NCBI GenBank assembly: GCA_020284085.1
Contig: JACEVL010006447.1
Coordinates: 1,653,745-1,717,744 of the forward strand
Length of the DNA stretch: 64,000 bases
Direction: 5' to 3'
From: Aporrectodea caliginosa
Lineage: Eukaryota; Annelida; Clitellata; Crassiclitellata; Lumbricidae
Below the pieces are notes generated by a model that was not told where the DNA came from, ran no database searches, and was given only the letters and a program-made list of their open reading frames with translations. Below are positions 1 to 11,799 of this stretch, piece after piece. Position numbers and translations under genes: made by a program. How positions within the stretch are numbered: the stretch's first letter is position 1; every line of letters starts with the position of its first letter.

Positions 1-165
1 GCTTCCTGTGGATCTACGCCTAATGCATAGAGCCCTTGCGGCCACATTCTTCTCCAACCTGAAGACTGTTCTCTTTAGCCGGGGTTGAGTCGGGAGCGCT
101 TCTGAGTAGATAATCTTGAAGGGGTGCTATATAAATCTCTGAAATGAATGAATGAATGAAATTGC
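1..165 (+). mobile_element. LINE 3' end with ATGA tail
   Basis: The segment carries the recurring 3' tail of this window: GGGAGCGCTTCTGAG, then GGGGTGCTATATAAAT, ending in ATGAATGAATGA repeats at about 144-158. A copy of the same tail lies inverted at 4920-5010. It is the end of a truncated LINE or of a SINE that borrowed the tail. Confidence 0.6.
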
Positions 166-354
166 TATTCTTTATGAAAGTGAAAGTGAAAGGCAAAGAA
201 GCACCACTGATGAGTTTGTTTTTGAAGTGATGCTGTACACATGTAAATGTCAGATTACAATTGCAAATACAATATTATTACAGTTGCTATTGGGGATGGT
301 GTGTGGTTGTTTTCGACTTATCGTCGTGTTCTTTACTATACTAGTTTGAGTTGT

Positions 355-615
355 CCTGCGTATATGTGCGCTGCTACGGCCCACTCTAGGTGCCTTGCCC
401 ATGTTGGCCCATCAGCTTGGAACGTCTTCCCCAGTCTCTTCGCCTCGAGTTACTAGCCCTCTCACCTGCTCAGTTCCGGAGACGCCTTCAAACTTTCTTG
501 TTCGCGGATGCAGGCAGTGACACGGGTCGAGAGTGCTGCTGATTCTGAGTGACGCTATATACATGTTCGACTACAATTGCAATTACAATTGCAATTACAA
601 GTGCAATTACAAGTA
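355..615 (+). mobile_element. LINE 3' fragment with ATTACA-type tail
   Basis: The plus strand reads a decayed reverse-transcriptase C-terminus with GPSAWNVFPSLFASS and SGDAFKLS, motifs common at the C-terminus of CR1/L2/Jockey-like LINEs. It is followed by GAGTGCTGCTGATTCTGAGT, a GACGCTATATA remnant and a tail of AATTGCAATTACA repeats. It sits in an intron of the laminin-like gene. Confidence 0.65.
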
Positions 616-640
616 TCCCATTCAATGGCTGAGTACTTAC

Positions 641-876
641 CATGTCATTTAGATCAACAATTTTTTGACTGATGTCATACACCGTTATGTTCACTTCCCG
701 AATCTTCTGCTCATTGTGGTTGTACTGACGATCAAACTCTGCTTTCCGTGTCCTTATAATGTCCTCGGCGCGTGTCCGAACTGTCTCCGAACGATGAACT
801 ATGCTTGTGGTTGAGTCCACTTTCTGCTGAGCAATCTGAGAACGGCTGTGGCTTTCACGAACGCTATTAAAAGCAC
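641..876 (-). CDS. Coiled-coil host gene exon B (laminin-like)
   Basis: A 236-nt exon between a TTTGTAG acceptor and a perfect GTAAGT donor. The frame is open and reads as a long amphipathic helix including SETVRTRAEDIIRTRKAEFD, NHNEQKIREVN and ending ISQKIVDLNDM. The pattern resembles the domain I/II coiled coils of laminin beta or gamma chains, which are extracellular basement-membrane subunits. The identity is a judgement by eye; another coiled-coil protein is possible. It follows exon A on the minus strand after a 491-bp intron. The next intron holds a LINE 3' end (355-615). Confidence 0.5.
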
Positions 877-1169
877 CTACAAACATTACAAATCATTCAG
901 TTAAATTGCAGCATTAACAAACGCTGTCAAAAAAGCATGAGAACATTTGAAATCTTTCTAAGAAAATCATAGCATTCACTAAACGTGTAAAAAGTGCTTA
1001 AGAACAATACAATTTCACGCGCTTTTCGTTAAAGTGCTGACATGTATTTGTTTCGACCAGTTTGATATCTATGGAGTGGACTTCCTCCTTCTCTACGCTC
1101 TACATGTACAAGCCTCTCTGGTAGCATCTCTACCTCTTTCTCTACCCATAAAACCTTCCTGTTCTCTCG

Positions 1170-1257
1170 GAGTACCTCGCACTGGGAGCGCTTCTGAAAG
1201 GCTTATGCTATGAGAAGAGCTTTATAAAATGATTAAATACAATACAATACAATTTAT
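1170..1257 (+). mobile_element. LINE/SINE 3' tail with ATACA repeats
   Basis: Another copy of the GGGAGCGCTTCTGA ... GCTTTATAAA tail, ending in ATACAATACAATACAA at about 1237-1253. Confidence 0.5.
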
Positions 1258-1367
1258 ATTCAGATGTAATGCCATGTCTGCCCTAACTGCACTACATGCC
1301 TTACTTGGCAAACTTATTCGAAGCTAGTCTATGAAATTCTCAAATAATTATTAACGCTTATACTTAC

Positions 1368-1451
1368 GATTTAACGTTGCGCTTTCTTCTTCTCGTTGCG
1401 TACATTTTGACTGTCTAAGTCGGTTGACTATGTCTCTCGACGCGTGCGGAC
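1368..1451 (-). CDS. Coiled-coil host gene exon A (laminin-like)
   Basis: This is an 84-nt exon with an AAG acceptor side at 1452 and a GTAAGT donor after 1368. It reads DIVNRLRQSKCTQREEE, a charged helical segment. An in-frame TAA lies just upstream of the acceptor. The exon ends in phase 1 (one base left over) and matches the phase of the exon at 876-641. Seen alone it would be weak; the phase match and shared coiled-coil character make it a likely neighbour exon. Confidence 0.5.
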
Positions 1452-1699
1452 CTTATGAAGATATCAGTCACTTCCTTTCTTAAATCTAATTACGCAATCG
1501 TGGTTTGTCGTCCGCAGAAGTCGTTTGGAGGGTTTTTGTCCTACGACGTTACGATGTCGCCCAAAGGCTTTCTGTCTTTCTGGTCGGATGTCCGTTGCTT
1601 TGATTTGATTTGTCAAGACGGAACCACGCACCACCTTCACACGATCAAGATTTCTTTTTGTAATGGTCACATCCGTTTACACTATGGAATCAATCAACT

Positions 1700-4010
1700 C
1701 ATCTAATTAAAGACTTAATTAATTAGGTCAGAATCAACACCTCTCATATATGCAGTGTTCATGCCTTGTATTAATTGTTTTGAACGCACACCTGTCTCCT
1801 GATCATCCATTAGATTCTGATCTGCCTCCCATTTGCCGTCCCCAATCTAATTCAAGAGAAGAAATTACTGCCCTAAGGCTAAAAGCTTAGCAGTTTCCAT
1901 CCTTCTGTTGGTTAGTAACATTCCTCAGTCTAGTTTCATGGCATTGTAATTGGTAACTACTTGGCGAAGTGTAAACGATATGAAACGAAAAAGCGCAATT
2001 CTTCGGATTCTGCAGCACTAACTTGAATATCGTAAGTGGCTATGCATCAGTATACAAGGTGACAACGTGTTGAAAGAACAGAATATTACGCATGCCACTC
2101 CAAGTGAGGAACTCACGATTTATTGGTAAGGTAATGGACTAAAATGGAGTGACAAACTTGGGCAATTGCCTCTTGTTCCGCGAGTTTGGACGTGGAATGT
2201 CCTGTTCTCTGTAGCTGCCTGGTTGCTGTCTGGTATACGCAATTGTTCGCATGCGCCGAAGTCAACATAATGGGACGGTGCAGTAGTCCGATGGCGGGAT
2301 GCATGAGTCGTTGATGGCTATACCAGTCCAATGGTTCGCATTGGTCAGATCCGGGCAGAGGTTGCCGCGCGTCAGGCGAGTCTTTGATAAATGGTATTGG
2401 GTATACCCTGAGATTCATTCTGATTACTCGCTTATAGTAACTGGAGACTTTGCATACAAAATATTATGAGTTTAATATTGGAATGCTTGTCCGTATACTC
2501 CTGTAGACCAGACTATAATATAAGAAATTTCCTTGCAGTTGTTTTATCGAGATTTGAAGGAATGTTTTCAACATTTTAAGCGAGTAATATATACAGCCAC
2601 AGACAACGCACCAAATATCAAACTGATGAACAGCTGGATTTCTCTTTCCGTAATTAAATTCTGTGTTCTCTATTGATTTTTGTAATTAGAGTTGTAATCG
2701 TAATTGTAAATTAAATTTTATAGTATAGCATTTCCTTTAGGAGAAAATAATCAGACGAGTTCTTTATGCTATAGTATGATAGCCTCAAAAGCAGCTGAAC
2801 GTTGATGAAGAAAAAGATGTCACCAGCCGGGCATATAAATAGGGCCTATAAGTAGGGCTTTTAAGTAGGGCCTATCAGTAGGGCCTATGAGTAGGGTTAT
2901 AGAGTGCATACACATAAGTTTTACAAAATATGAATGGCGTTCCTCTGGTATAATCCCTGAACCCGTTTGACTACCACTCCATTTGGCACAATTTCATTTG
3001 ATCTTCAGCCTTTGGTTGCAAGTGTTCCACGGGGCGCTATTTTATAGTTTACTGTACAATACAATACAACCTGATGGCGCAGATGTAATTATATTGCAGA
3101 GCAATTGTGCGCTAAGGACTTACGGTCCCAACAGTAGACAGTAACCGTCACGAAACGAACCCTTACTCTCCGCGTTATTCCTCCGACCGCTACAACCAAT
3201 CGGTCACCGTGACACACTATTATATTACAAACTTACAGTAATTATCTGAATAACATCCCGCTGGCGCAATATAATTTTTTCCTGCATCAAGACGAGGTAC
3301 AACTCCATGTAACTAAATTTACTCCACAAGTGAAATTTCAACAATTGCTGAGACTTAACAGTGCCATGAATCAGTGTTTCTGTGAAAACAGTCCATGGAC
3401 AGCCAAGATTTTCTTAGGCCAATGGACAACACATTTGGAAAAACTTGCTTCTCTAAAAAATCACTGATGTTTATAATAATAATAATAGAGATTTGAGTGC
3501 CGTAGTTCGTAAGCAGCTGATGACTCGAAGCAACGATTCAGAAGCACTTTAGCAACGATTCAGAAGCACTTTGTAGTAATCAGACTTTATAGTAAGTCCC
3601 AGATGTAAACCAAGAAGAATCAACGAGAAATGCAACATGTATTCCAGTTGTGCTTACTGTCAACAACAGTTGTATATTAGTCCGTGTCTCTTTCATATGA
3701 ATCACATGTATACTATTGGATATGATGAATAAAACCGTTGTCTCAAGTTAACAAAACAGCTTCAGGCTCATTATCGACGAATCGACGTCGATGATGATCG
3801 TGAACAGAATCCTTCAACATCTTTGCAGAGACAAAGAGTATCAGTTTGTAAAACCCTTTAAGCGCGTCATAATGGCTATGAAGCACACAAACGTGTCTTC
3901 CATCCGTCAAAACAAGAGCCTAGCAATTCTTATGCTTGACGCTTCGATAAACTGAGGTCCCTGACTACTTCATCTAACTCTAATTTTTTCGGATCTTTGT
4001 CACGTATGCA
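1700..4010. other. Region without recognised genes
   Basis: Only short interrupted frames are present. At 2830-2900 a degenerate 14-16-bp repeat with TAGGGCCTAT-AGTAGGG occurs about five times. At 3472-3486 there is a short ATA tract. Nothing else could be assigned. Confidence 0.4.
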
Positions 4011-4017
4011 TTTTAAT

Positions 4018-4117
4018 CCACCACCACCACCACCACCACCACCACCACCACCACCACCACTATCCACCACCACCACCACCACCACAACATCATCATCATC
4101 ATCATCATCATCATTAT
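4018..4117. repeat. CAC and CAT trinucleotide array
   Basis: About 70 bp of CAC units with small interruptions pass into ATC units (4086-4115) and then GTC-rich sequence. The apparent poly-Trp, poly-Val and poly-Asp frames here are repeat artefacts. Confidence 0.95.
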
Positions 4118-4490
4118 TTTATCGTCGTCATCGTCATCGTCATTGAAGGTCCATAATTTTATAGCTGGCGATTCTGTTAGCCTATCGTGGGGCACTGGTC
4201 TCGTTTCTGATCTTAGAGCCAGATACTGAACTGATTTTCTCGTTCTCGAAGAACGCCATATACAGTTGTCAAAAAGAACTAACAGTTTGTAATATTATTG
4301 TCTTTCTCTTCTATCATCAAACAGTAAATGACAAAGATGGCTGACGAAACTTAAGTCCAAGTTCTGAGATTAACTTCTGAAGATGTAAAACTGATAATAG
4401 TCGCACGACCTTTGGCCCTCTTCAACTCTACATCTTAAGTTTATTCATAGGATTTCTTAACGACCGAATTCGTGGTCTACTTTTTATCAC

Positions 4491-4507
4491 AATATATATA
4501 TATCCAT

Positions 4508-4566
<59 letters not shown>
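4491..4566. repeat. TA dinucleotide array
   Basis: Two TATATA runs separated by short interruptions, then an uninterrupted run of about 46 bp. Confidence 0.95.
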
Positions 4567-4568
<2 letters not shown>

Positions 4569-4919
4569 AAATAGTATGTTTATTTTGAAAAGTGTGGATG
4601 GTTTTTAAATTTCTAAAGTACCTTTCTGCAGTATTTATGTTAGTACTTTGAAACCTCTGAAATTAAGTATTTGATCAAATAAACATACTGAAATAAAAAA
4701 AACCTACTCCTTTACATGAAATGCACCTCTGCTGTTCTTGTAAATCTTGCAGTCATCATTTTCTCTTGTATTTTGGAGAAAGAAATATTTGCTGCTGTCT
4801 TCTGAAATTTATTCATCCTTCGAAAGTTAAGTAACCAGTATCTGATATATTTCCTCAAGCTGTCACCACAACAGAGGGAACTGTTGCGGACATGCTGCCT
4901 TCAAAATGCCTTCTTCATT

Positions 4920-5565
4920 ATTTTATTCATTCATTCATTCTGAGAATTTAAATAACACCCCTTCAAGAGCCCTACTCAGTGGCCCGCCCAACCCAGCTAC
5001 GGCTAACATATAGAGATTTGAGCAACTTGTAGAATGGAAGTCAGTAGCCTAAGTAATAAGTAAGTAAGTGAGTAATCTTTTATTAGCACGAGACAAACAC
5101 TCATACTTTACAGCAACCATGCATACAACAGATGTCACACAGGTAGGACGGGGCACAGCCAAGAAGACACCGCCAGGCAAGCAGCGATCCTCAAAGAGAT
5201 ACGCTGAGAAACAAGAAGCCAGTGCGAAACATCACGCATATAGGTAGAAACAGAGGCATATTTCTACTCTGGAGAAGTGATTTACAAAACCCAGTTAGGA
5301 ACGAGGCAGTGCCGAGCTTTCTCGGTTGTAGACCCCTCCATCTGAAATGACCTACCATCGGGGCTGCGTTTGCTACCTTTGACCAATCAAACTGGGTTTT
5401 ATAAATCATTTGAGTCTCTTTTTTGCCGTGGCTGGGCTGGGAGCGCTCCAGAGTATAATTCTTGAAGGGTTGCCCCGTCGTCGCGGAGCCCGACAGCACT
5501 GACTTGGGTCGGGAGCGCCTATGACTCAGAGTGGCGCTATTTGAATGTTCAATTACAATTACCAT
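4920..5565 (-). mobile_element. LINE remnant, antisense, partly rearranged
   Basis: The 4920-5010 part is the inverted ATGA-type LINE tail (ATTCATTCATTC ... CACCCCTTCAAGA). At 5160-5420 the minus strand retains LINE-like phrases such as SVSQRIS-type LFLSVSLRIAA. At 5430-5575 on the opposite strand are two overlapping copies of the GGGAGCGC tail ending AATTACAATTACCATTACAA. This is a nest of decayed copies, not a gene. Confidence 0.45.
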
Positions 5566-6769
5566 TACAATACAAACAGTTTCTATTTATGGAAGCCTTC
5601 TCTATGTTTAAAACCTCTCCGTGTGCAGAGTCCTTACATTGGCATAAAAGACTTCTTAAATATAAAGCGTCTCGTGTAGTCTATAAAGACTCTATAGAAA
5701 CCTCTTCTACTGTATGTATGAAAACTCGTCACAAATAGAGAATGCCTCTTAGGCATAAACGTGCGTAGAAGGCTCTTCTAAGTAGGTCTATAGGCCTACT
5801 GCCTATCATTCCAGTGAAGAAATGAAATGGAATTGAGCACAAAATGGAACTCGAGCACAAAACGTTTAGAGTGACTAACAAAAATCGCAGATGTTGGCTA
5901 AAGGCTTTGGTACAATCTCCTGCATTGAATATTATATATCCCAATTTTGAGATTGCAGGGAAGATAAGTTGAGACGATAGAGAACAGATCAATCGCTTTT
6001 ACTTAAGATCTGAATTGAATCATTCGACGGGAATTTGACCTTCTAACTGCATAGGACTAAGAAATCCCTCGACCGACGGCCAGAGAACGCCTGCAGGAGT
6101 TCGACGGTAATCTACTGCAGCGCTGCTACTTGATTATTATTGGTGATTGTGAAAACTGACGCATTGATCGGACTATGTATACAGCGCGATGTATAATAAT
6201 AGTTTGGCGACACATGTTAGTGAATCGATATAATCTAGGAGTTTAAAAACCAACACATTTGTCATTGACATCGCGCAGACAACGAGCTATACGACGCCTC
6301 CTCCTCTCGTCTCAGAGGAAACATTGACAGTTCGCAAAATAAGACGATGACGATACGCAAACGCCCGCAGTGCAAAAGCGCCGATCAGAATTAATAGAGA
6401 AGGCCAGCGATTGCGCAATGGCTGCAAAGGTTGCACGGTTCAAGCGAGGCATCTTTACGCCGCATCTGTGCCACGATAAACAACAACATGCGATTAATCA
6501 ATCCATCTCTGATTGGCTTCGAAGATGCTTCAGCTACGGCAGCAGCTGTTATCCACCACGGCGCCCTCCCGCCGATACTGTGCGGTCGGTTGGAAGGAAT
6601 TAGATGGGGTAGGGTGGAATTGCAGAGAGCAATTGATCCTATTCTCTACATGATATCATTGCTTTATGTATTAAATAAGACAGGGCTTTTAAAAAAGGCG
6701 CTGCATAAGCGTCGAGACACGAATGTGCTAAAGATAGAATCATTTCAAGTTCGGTAGGAAAAGATAGGA

Positions 6770-7572
6770 TAAGAGATTCAATTCAATTCAGCTCATTTTC
6801 CTGTGACCGACGACATATTTTTCTCAATTATGGCAGTGTTCATTCAACAACGTTTCGGTTACCAAGTGGAGGGACCGGAAGGGATGGTTGATCCCGCTAA
6901 ATAGGGCCACCCAGGTAATGAAGTAAGAAAAGTTCCAGTAACAATGTCATGACAGCAGGCTTACATTCGGAAACAGGAATTAAACTAAACTAAAAGAACT
7001 TAACTAATAGAACGTAGCTAAACACCCATAACAGTGAGAAACATTCATTTAATCGCCTTGATATAACAGATAGTGGCATAATTTATTCTTAAATATTTGT
7101 AAAACCGTAGATTGGCGGATCCATAGAGGAATATTATTCCATACCCTAGCCCCTGCAAATTATAATTTAAAAAAATAGTCCAGTATTTGCGTGGGCAAGG
7201 GCTGTCGATACAACTTGGTGCTTCTAGTGGGGTAGGAATGAATTTCAGAGGTAAGGAGGAAGAGGTTTTGGTATATAGCAGGTACTCACCCCTCGTCGCA
7301 GAGCGAAGCACCTGACGCGCTGGAACATCAGACACTGGGCGGCAAAGATCACGCAAGTAAGATGGAGCGCAGCCAAGAACACAACGAGAAACCAGAGCAG
7401 CAGTGCGATATGAGATCCGCTGAGACACAGGCAGCCAATGCAATACATCACGTATGAATGCAGAGACAAGAGAGAACTTAGGAAGTCGTCCAATAAGCCA
7501 AGCAGCCGAGCGTAGATTAGGACAAGTTAGGATAGGATAGGATAAGATATGATTGAGTATTATAGTCTGCAA
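6770..7572 (-). mobile_element. LINE 3' part (reverse transcriptase C-terminus plus 3' UTR)
   Basis: On the minus strand 7500-7250 reads DVLHWLPVSQRISYRTAALV, then CAPSYLRDLC and RSATRGEYL: the typical C-terminal block of CR1/L2-like LINEs. Downstream, 7050-6770 is a 3' UTR with CCTATTTAGCGGGATCAACC. The same UTR occurs at 10440-10560, 8650-8830 and 35255-35400, defining one family. Stops and frameshifts show it is dead. Confidence 0.75.
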
Positions 7573-8649
7573 ATGCCAGCGGCCAGGTCGGCCGTTGATT
7601 CGCCTACTGTGTTATTGCGTTGTATTATTTTGTTTGAATGTTAATGGTTTCTAATATGTTGGAGTTAATTTCTGTTGCTGAGTTTGCGTGTCGGAATGGT
7701 TCTTCGTTCCTGCTGCCGATTTCCTACGTTTTGGCGGTATTTTCTTCTCCCATCCGCTGGAGGGATGGGCTTCCTGATGTTAATAATCTTCGATTATTAT
7801 TTCAAACTGCGGTATGATTACAATTCTTAGTATGAACGGTTGCACACAAGGAGGGTAGCGGGAAGAGAGTCCACGTCCGTGCTGATCTTCTGCTCTTCTT
7901 GCCAGAGTGTTACCATCACCCTGATCCCCCCTACCACTAATGAGGGACCACTGGACGGTGAAGTTATCGTGTGCGGCGCGGATGCTACCACCTGCATGTC
8001 GTCGCTATACACTCTCGAAGCATCTTGGTCCAAAAAACCTGAGCATAATGCCGAACGCTTAACTTTTGATAGGAATCCGTTGGTTATGCTATATGTGTGT
8101 GCGTGAGCCTGCTACTGGAAATTCTTCTAGAATTCTGTGCATTGCTTTGTTTTCTAATGAAATCTCTGTAACTAGCGACATATAGCATCATTTACACAAG
8201 CGTCGTGATCGACTCTGATTTGTGTTTCTTGAATTGGCGCTGTACACATTTCTAGTTACAATTTCATTACAGTATTCTTGATTGGATAGGATAAGATTTG
8301 ACGAGATAACATGATAAACTGATAGAATAGATGCTATACTCTAGCCTAAATAGTTGACGAGATCGTGTATTGGTAGAACAATAAGAGAGCTTTAATAATA
8401 TAGATTAATGCTAATTCATTGATGGTTAGAATGAGGCTAGTTGCATGTAAACGGAGAAGTCATTCATAACAGGGTCATATTATACGGCCTGAACTGCCAG
8501 AACCGGCTTCAGATTGATTTGGGACCAGACCCGACCGAGCCTCAGCCACGTCGAACTGAAACGCGTGTACCTATAATGCTGGACTTCAGTTTTTGGTAAG
8601 TCCACATGGCTGCCATTGAGGCCAGGGGCAAACTGCAATTGACGTATAG

Positions 8650-8830
8650 CTAGAATCTTCCCTTAGAGCATGTTTTTTTTTAACCATAACCATAAATTTT
8701 ATTGAACCCAAACAACGAAAAGCAAGTACAACAGAGAAAGAAAAAAACAGACAAAGGGGATCAAAAGGAATACGACCCTAAGGGACCTAGGTCCCGCTAA
8801 TGGGCCACCTGTAACAAAGACAAAGTTATG
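8650..8830 (-). mobile_element. LINE 3' UTR copy
   Basis: Minus-strand copy of the 3' UTR module: it contains TTAGCGGGACCTAGGTCCC and ends at the low-coordinate side with an A-rich end and TTTATTG (AATAAA on the coding strand). It is 5'-truncated, as usual for LINE copies. Confidence 0.55.
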
Positions 8831-9739
8831 GCAGAACAACTGAAACACAAGTATGAGATATAACATAGTAATTCTTAACTAGTTAACTAAGACTAATAAA
8901 TTTAATGAGCACTAGGTAATAAGATGAGACCGTAGTCTAATTTTGAACAGAGAGATAGGCCTATTAGTTAAATTACGTATGGTGAGAGGTATGTCATTCC
9001 ATGTCCGGGGGCCAACGCATTTTATAGAAAACATCCGAACATAACATGTACCAAATTTCATGCTTCTATACGTTAATTAGCGGTTAATTAGCTATTGTTC
9101 CATATTTTGCACCGAACTGCGCCCTTCCTAATCTAATCTAATCTGAACATTTGCAAACCACTTCTCACAGCAGAGCTATTCAGAAGCGTTCTCAACGTTA
9201 CAGTAGGCTACCTTCCCCCAAATGACGTTTCTGGCTGCAAATCTCGTGTAGATAAGTGTTTGCCATTAGAATCCTTACTCCTTCATCTGTATGTTTAGAC
9301 ACCAAGATCTTGATTGTAAGTAAACTAGAAGCTGAGATGTTGAAAAATCTTCAGTTTGGTCGGCCATTGTGAAAAATGGCCGACATTTCACAAACATTAT
9401 AATAATTCAACGTGGCCCAATATCTATAACTCGTACTAGTAGTAAGTAGCTTATGAAGAACATCTGTGCCAAATTTTATGCTTGTATAGCGAAATGCACA
9501 ATCACTTCATATTTCGGACCTATGCCGCTACGCTAACAAAATCACCAGTACTTTAAAATAATATGAAATCAATTTTAATAGCAAAGCAGTATGATGGATC
9601 GGAGGCAAAGATTCATGATCCGTGTGTTTGATATTTGTTATAGACTCCAGTAGTTGGTATTTCCTCAACGTTATGGTGCTATTGCGCGGTGTGTCACTAT
9701 TGTTATCTGGTCTTCTAGTTTTTGGCAAAGTCGGATAAA

Positions 9740-10110
9740 TCCATATCTGTCCTTATATCCCATTGAAAATGTCTTCCGGATGTATATGCTCACCTGATGT
9801 ACGCATCCCCTGCATGGTGGGGATATACAAGCTCCACGGATAGAGATAGGATTGAGGGCCTTTTCCGACGGATGAAGCGTGGTGGTTTTCTCCCTCCCAA
9901 TTCCTGCAATGCCAGTCTACTGGCTGACATAGCAGATCTATCTTTTCACACATCGTTACTGTCGAATGCAAATCACGTACTCCGATGCCTGCTTCATCCT
10001 CCAAGACAAAAATAGTCACAACCTACGAACCAAACGACATAACTTCACTCTACCGCCCAAAGACGATCGGAACTTTATTTCACGGGTTCTTTATAAGGGC
10101 ATATTCTGAA
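9740..10110 (+). mobile_element. LINE reverse transcriptase C-terminal fragment
   Basis: The frame reads YASPAWWGYTSSTDRDRIEG, FRRMKRGGFLP and NHVLRCLLHPP; after a one-base shift it continues with HNLRTKRHNFTLPPKDDRNF and VLYKG. This is the classical C-terminal end of a CR1-like LINE reverse transcriptase. The frameshift near 10010 marks it as a pseudogene. A similar AWWGLTS phrase occurs at 53060. Confidence 0.8.
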
Positions 10111-10439
10111 ATTTTCATAAGTATCTGCTTCTCCAATAGTACCTTAGTAGGAAAGAGACCTGATTTATCCTTTTTAATGACATTAGCTATTTATTGCCAG
10201 TGACAAGTTGCGTCTGTGACAGCTTGGTTTCATGATGATTAAACGAATATTGATTGATTGACATAACTGACTAATTTGCATGCTAAAGTACAACGTTTTG
10301 GTCCAAGAAATCAATTCCACGGTCCCACCACAATCCAACGTACTCTAATTTCAGCTTCTTTATTTATAAACAACAAGAAGGCCGAGTATCAGGCTAGTTT
10401 TCAGTCTCGTACTCAGGAACGTTTAACCAATCATTTATT

Positions 10440-11783
10440 TTGCAATCAAACAATTGTTTGACAGTTACATAGTTGCAAATCAAATTGACAATAGGAGAAG
10501 GCCACAAGGAAAGGCCCTGAAGGGATCAATGATTCCGCTATGTAGGGAAATTTATGTACAAGTTATACAAAAGGATGCAACGGCCGAGAAATGCTGACTA
10601 AGTATGACAGTAGATAATTTCGATTACTTGATAAAAGCTTAACTAGGCAAATCAAAATCTTAACTAAATTAGGAACATCAAATAAATCATTGGAAAAAAC
10701 ATATGGGTGGGAGGTATAATTAAGCAAGCAGACATTTAGATTCATCCAGCTACATCATTACTATCACCAATCAAATAAGTGCGTAGCTTTTTTAAAACAA
10801 TACAAGGGAAGGAGATTGCCTAATTTCTTGAGGAATTTTATTCCAGATTAAAGGTCCAGTAGCTCTAATCGAGAACAGACGGGTCTTAGTACGAGCAAAG
10901 ATGCATCAATAATTATTTGAGTTTCTTGTTGAATGGAAATGGATTTCGAAAGCAAGATTAAAAATCGCTCAGAAAACACCAGGAAGCAAGCCGTATTCGT
11001 AGCGGTACATGAATTCACCAGATTGATAAAGCATGTTTTGTTCAAATTTTAGTATGTTAAGATTGTAGAATAGTGGAGCGGTGTGTAATCCATAATTATA
11101 TTATGCAGTACCAGCCACTGTATACGAATCAGCCTTTTGCAGTATTATCAATCTGTGCAGTCTAGTGGTGTAGGTAGATGCCCATATCAGATTACAGTAT
11201 GCTAAGTATGGATTCACAAGTGAATAATATAACTTTATGCGATATGCGATAATAGAGATATGCAGTACGCGCTATAATCCGAGTAGTTTTAGCAATTTCT
11301 GAGGAGATACATTTTATGTCGTCCTTCCATGTTAGATGCTGGTCTAGTAAGTAGACTAACCGCATTTTGGTTTACAGAATCACATTTATGTGTTGGGCTA
11401 ACCTAACATGTCATAAAAGTTTTGGTTTCTATCCTCGGCATTAAACGCATGCGTAAATCATCAATATAAAACGTGCCAGAGTGTCCGCTGGAGAGGGACT
11501 CCCAGAAATTTTGTGGACTCAACTCTGGAGAGGGGAGATCCATTATGCTTAGTATAGGATACTGCGAGGGACAAGATTTAAGGTTTCCTATGAGATCTGA
11601 AAAAGATATATAATTAGTTTGATCGAGGTTAAGTGTAAGTTTATTGGCGCAGAACCAATTTGCTGTCAGTGTGAGCTCATTATTTACTATTTGAAATAGG
11701 GTTTCCAGAGGGCTGTTGGAATAAAAGCACGGTTTTGAGCATGGGCAGGGACAGCACGTTTCGAAAGTGGAAATGCGAAACAA
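10440..11783 (-). mobile_element. LINE remnant, reverse transcriptase C-terminal half and 3' UTR
   Basis: At 11700-11600 the minus strand reads ANWFCANKLTLNLDQTNYI, a conserved LINE stretch following the YADD active site. At 11250-10850 further fragments such as VCSRLELLDL and LLSKSISIQQET remain in shifting frames. At 10560-10440 is the shared 3' UTR with CTACATAGCGGAATCATTGA and CCTTCAGGGCC. It is the longest copy of this LINE family in the window, but broken by many frameshifts. Confidence 0.75.
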
Positions 11784-11799
11784 AATTGTTGGCGACGTT

